Part shown: piece by piece, positions 5,971 to 7,579 of the stretch | Position numbering within the stretch: position 1 is the first letter of the stretch | Layout of the letters: every line of letters starts with the position of its first letter | Assembly: GCA_002438865.1 (NCBI GenBank) | Contig: DJRJ01000066.1 | Location: 1,905-9,483 of the forward strand | Length of the DNA: 7,579 nt | Direction of reading: 5' to 3' | Source: Clostridiales bacterium UBA6363 | GTDB lineage: Bacteria; Bacillota; Clostridia; UBA1381 | Notes under the pieces: model-generated | What the model saw: the letters and a program-made list of their open reading frames with translations, nothing else | What the model was told of the DNA's origin: nothing | The model's database searches: none | Made by a program: the position numbers and the translations under genes

Positions 5971-7209
5971 GTGTTACATAGTTTTGAGAACTTTTTGAGC
6001 AGTACGGGCGTTGCGGCACTGTTTCAGACGGGCGGCATAGATGCGCTTAAAACAATTATAATGATTGCCATTGCCTGTGTGCTTTTATACCTGGCTATCG
6101 TAAAGAAGTTTGAACCTTTACTGCTCCTTCCGATAGCATTCGGTATGCTCCTTACAAATCTGCCGATGATTAAAGATTCTGCGGCTATAATGATGCATAC
6201 GGAGTGGTTTACCGATCCGCAGTATATGATAGACGGGCATCTTTTGGATGTCGGAAAAGTCTGCCGTGAGGGCGGCTTGCTGGATTTACTGTATTTGGGC
6301 GTTAAGCTCGGTATCTATCCGCCGCTTATATTTGTCGGCATAGGCTGTATGACAGACTTCGGTCCGCTTATAGCAAATCCGAAGAGTATTCTTTTGGGTG
6401 CGGCGGCACAGTTCGGCGTGTTCTTCACATTCGTGGGCGCACTCGTTCTTTCGGCTCTTATTCCGTCGCTCGGTTTCGGCGTTAAGGAAGCCGCTTCAAT
6501 CGGTATTATCGGCGGTGCTGACGGTCCGACGGCTATTTACGTTACAAAATCGCTTGCTCCGGCACTTCTTCCGGCAATTGCGGTTGCGGCATATTCGTAT
6601 ATGGCGCTCATACCTGTTATTCAGCCTCCGATAATGAAGCTGATGACAACAAAGAAAATGAGATGTACGGTTATGGAACAGTTAAGACCCGTTTCAAAAA
6701 CCGAAAAAATATTGTTCCCGATAGTTGTTACAATCGTTGTAGGATTGATAATCCCCGATGCTGTTTCACTGGTAGGCTGTCTGATGCTCGGTAATCTTCT
6801 TAAGGAATCCGGCGTGTGTGACAGACTGGCAAAAACAGCACAGAATGAGCTTATGAATATCGTAACGATATTCCTCGGCATAACGGTCGGTGCAACGGCG
6901 GTTGCTTCAAACTTCCTCAGCGGACAGACACTGTTTATCATACTTCTCGGTTTGGTTGCGTTCTGTTTCTCAACCGTGGGCGGTTTGTTCCTGGGCGATA
7001 TTATGTACTGGCTTACGGGCGGTAAGGTAAATCCGCTTATCGGTTCGGCAGGCGTAAGCGCCGTTCCTATGGCGGCTCGTGTTTCGCAGGTAGTGGGACA
7101 GAAAGAAAATCCGTCAAACTTCCTTCTTATGCACGCTATGGGTCCGAACGTTGCGGGCGTTATCGGTTCTGCTGTTGCGGCAGGTTTCCTGCTTATTATG
7201 TTTCAGTAA
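5971..7209 (+). CDS. mmdB: Methylmalonyl-CoA decarboxylase beta subunit (Na+-translocating, OadB type)
   Basis: This 412-residue integral membrane protein frees CO2 from carboxybiotin and uses the energy to export Na+. Long hydrophobic segments cover most of the chain. All residues shown to matter in Klebsiella OadB are present at a constant offset of 19: Asp184 in GGADGPTAIY (Asp203), Tyr210 in YSYMALIPVIQPP (Tyr229), and Asn354, Gly358, Ser363 and Arg370 in NPLIGSAGVSAVPMAAR (Asn373, Gly377, Ser382, Arg389). This strongly supports an active Na+ pump. The start is GTG 5971: the frame has a stop at 5950-5952, and AAAGTGGTGA (5954-5963), matching 8 of 10 bases of the ideal ribosome site, lies 7 nt upstream. 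It is the last gene of the operon and is followed by a terminator. The length is near the 370-430 usual for the family. Confidence 0.96.
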   Translation: MLHSFENFLSSTGVAALFQTGGIDALKTIIMIAIACVLLYLAIVKKFEPLLLLPIAFGMLLTNLPMIKDSAAIMMHTEWFTDPQYMIDGHLLDVGKVCREGGLLDLLYLGVKLGIYPPLIFVGIGCMTDFGPLIANPKSILLGAAAQFGVFFTFVGALVLSALIPSLGFGVKEAASIGIIGGADGPTAIYVTKSLAPALLPAIAVAAYSYMALIPVIQPPIMKLMTTKKMRCTVMEQLRPVSKTEKILFPIVVTIVVGLIIPDAVSLVGCLMLGNLLKESGVCDRLAKTAQNELMNIVTIFLGITVGATAVASNFLSGQTLFIILLGLVAFCFSTVGGLFLGDIMYWLTGGKVNPLIGSAGVSAVPMAARVSQVVGQKENPSNFLLMHAMGPNVAGVIGSAVAAGFLLIMFQ

Positions 7210-7215
7210 TTTTTC

Positions 7216-7250
7216 AAAGACAGGTTCGTTCGGCGAGCCTGTCTTTTTTC
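7216..7250 (+). terminator. Rho-independent terminator of the mmd operon
   Basis: AAAGACAGGTTCG (7216-7228) pairs with CGAGCCTGTCTTT (7234-7246), with one G-T pair, around a TTCGG loop, and is followed by a run of T to 7249. It starts 7 nt after the mmdB stop. Confidence 0.92.
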
Positions 7251-7286
7251 AATATGTGAATGAAATAAATTAATTTCAAAAAACAC

Positions 7287-7315
7287 TTGATTTATTCTTG
7301 ATTTTGCGATAGAAT
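7287..7315 (+). promoter_or_regulatory. Promoter of guaB
   Basis: TTGATT (7287-7292) and TAGAAT (7310-7315) are 17 bp apart, a good sigma-A type match. The predicted start near 7322 leaves a leader of about 30 nt, too short for a guanine riboswitch, and none is seen. Confidence 0.75.
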
Positions 7316-7334
7316 AAGACAATTTATATTCTGA

Positions 7335-7579
<245 letters not shown>

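Overview
The window looks like part of the chromosome of an anaerobic, gut-type member of the Clostridia (Bacillota). The evidence is sigma-A style TTGAAA/TATAAT promoters, strong purine-rich Shine-Dalgarno sites, rho-independent terminators with T-tracts, a Clostridia-like LepA and IMP dehydrogenase, and a sodium-pumping acyl-CoA decarboxylase operon typical of fermenting anaerobes. The species cannot be fixed from the sequence alone. All recognisable genes lie on the + strand.

Layout. Bases 1-140 hold a perfect 11-bp hairpin, probably the end of an upstream gene, and an extended -10 promoter. Bases 141-1013 encode an AraC-family regulator with an N-terminal cupin-like sensor. Bases 1014-1231 hold no gene but carry four hairpin units at an exact 43-bp period. 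Bases 1232-3040 encode LepA (elongation factor 4), followed after 2 nt by a 73-residue Cys-rich protein of unknown function (3043-3264). A strong palindromic terminator closes that unit.

Bases 3265-3547 are a dense regulatory region: the terminator, an upstream dyad, a near-consensus promoter (3391-3419), a Rex-like operator (3436-3453), an overlapping perfect 16-bp palindrome and a leader hairpin. They precede a four-gene operon, mmdA-mmdD-mmdC-mmdB (3548-7209). This encodes the carboxyltransferase, the small membrane anchor, the biotin carrier and the Na+-translocating membrane subunit of a biotin-dependent decarboxylase, most likely methylmalonyl-CoA decarboxylase. A T-tract terminator follows. 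The window ends inside guaB (IMP dehydrogenase), which has its own promoter.

How the genes work together. In the decarboxylase, MmdA moves CO2 from methylmalonyl-CoA to biotin on MmdC, MmdB releases it while exporting Na+, and MmdD holds the complex together. This conserves energy in the succinate-to-propionate route. The Rex-like site suggests control of the operon by the NADH/NAD+ ratio. The AraC, LepA and GuaB genes are ordinary neighbours with no evident pathway link to the pump. I do not see a clearly novel defence or mobile system. The points most worth a second look are the double operator at the mmd promoter, the 43-bp hairpin array before lepA and the unknown Cys-rich protein after it.
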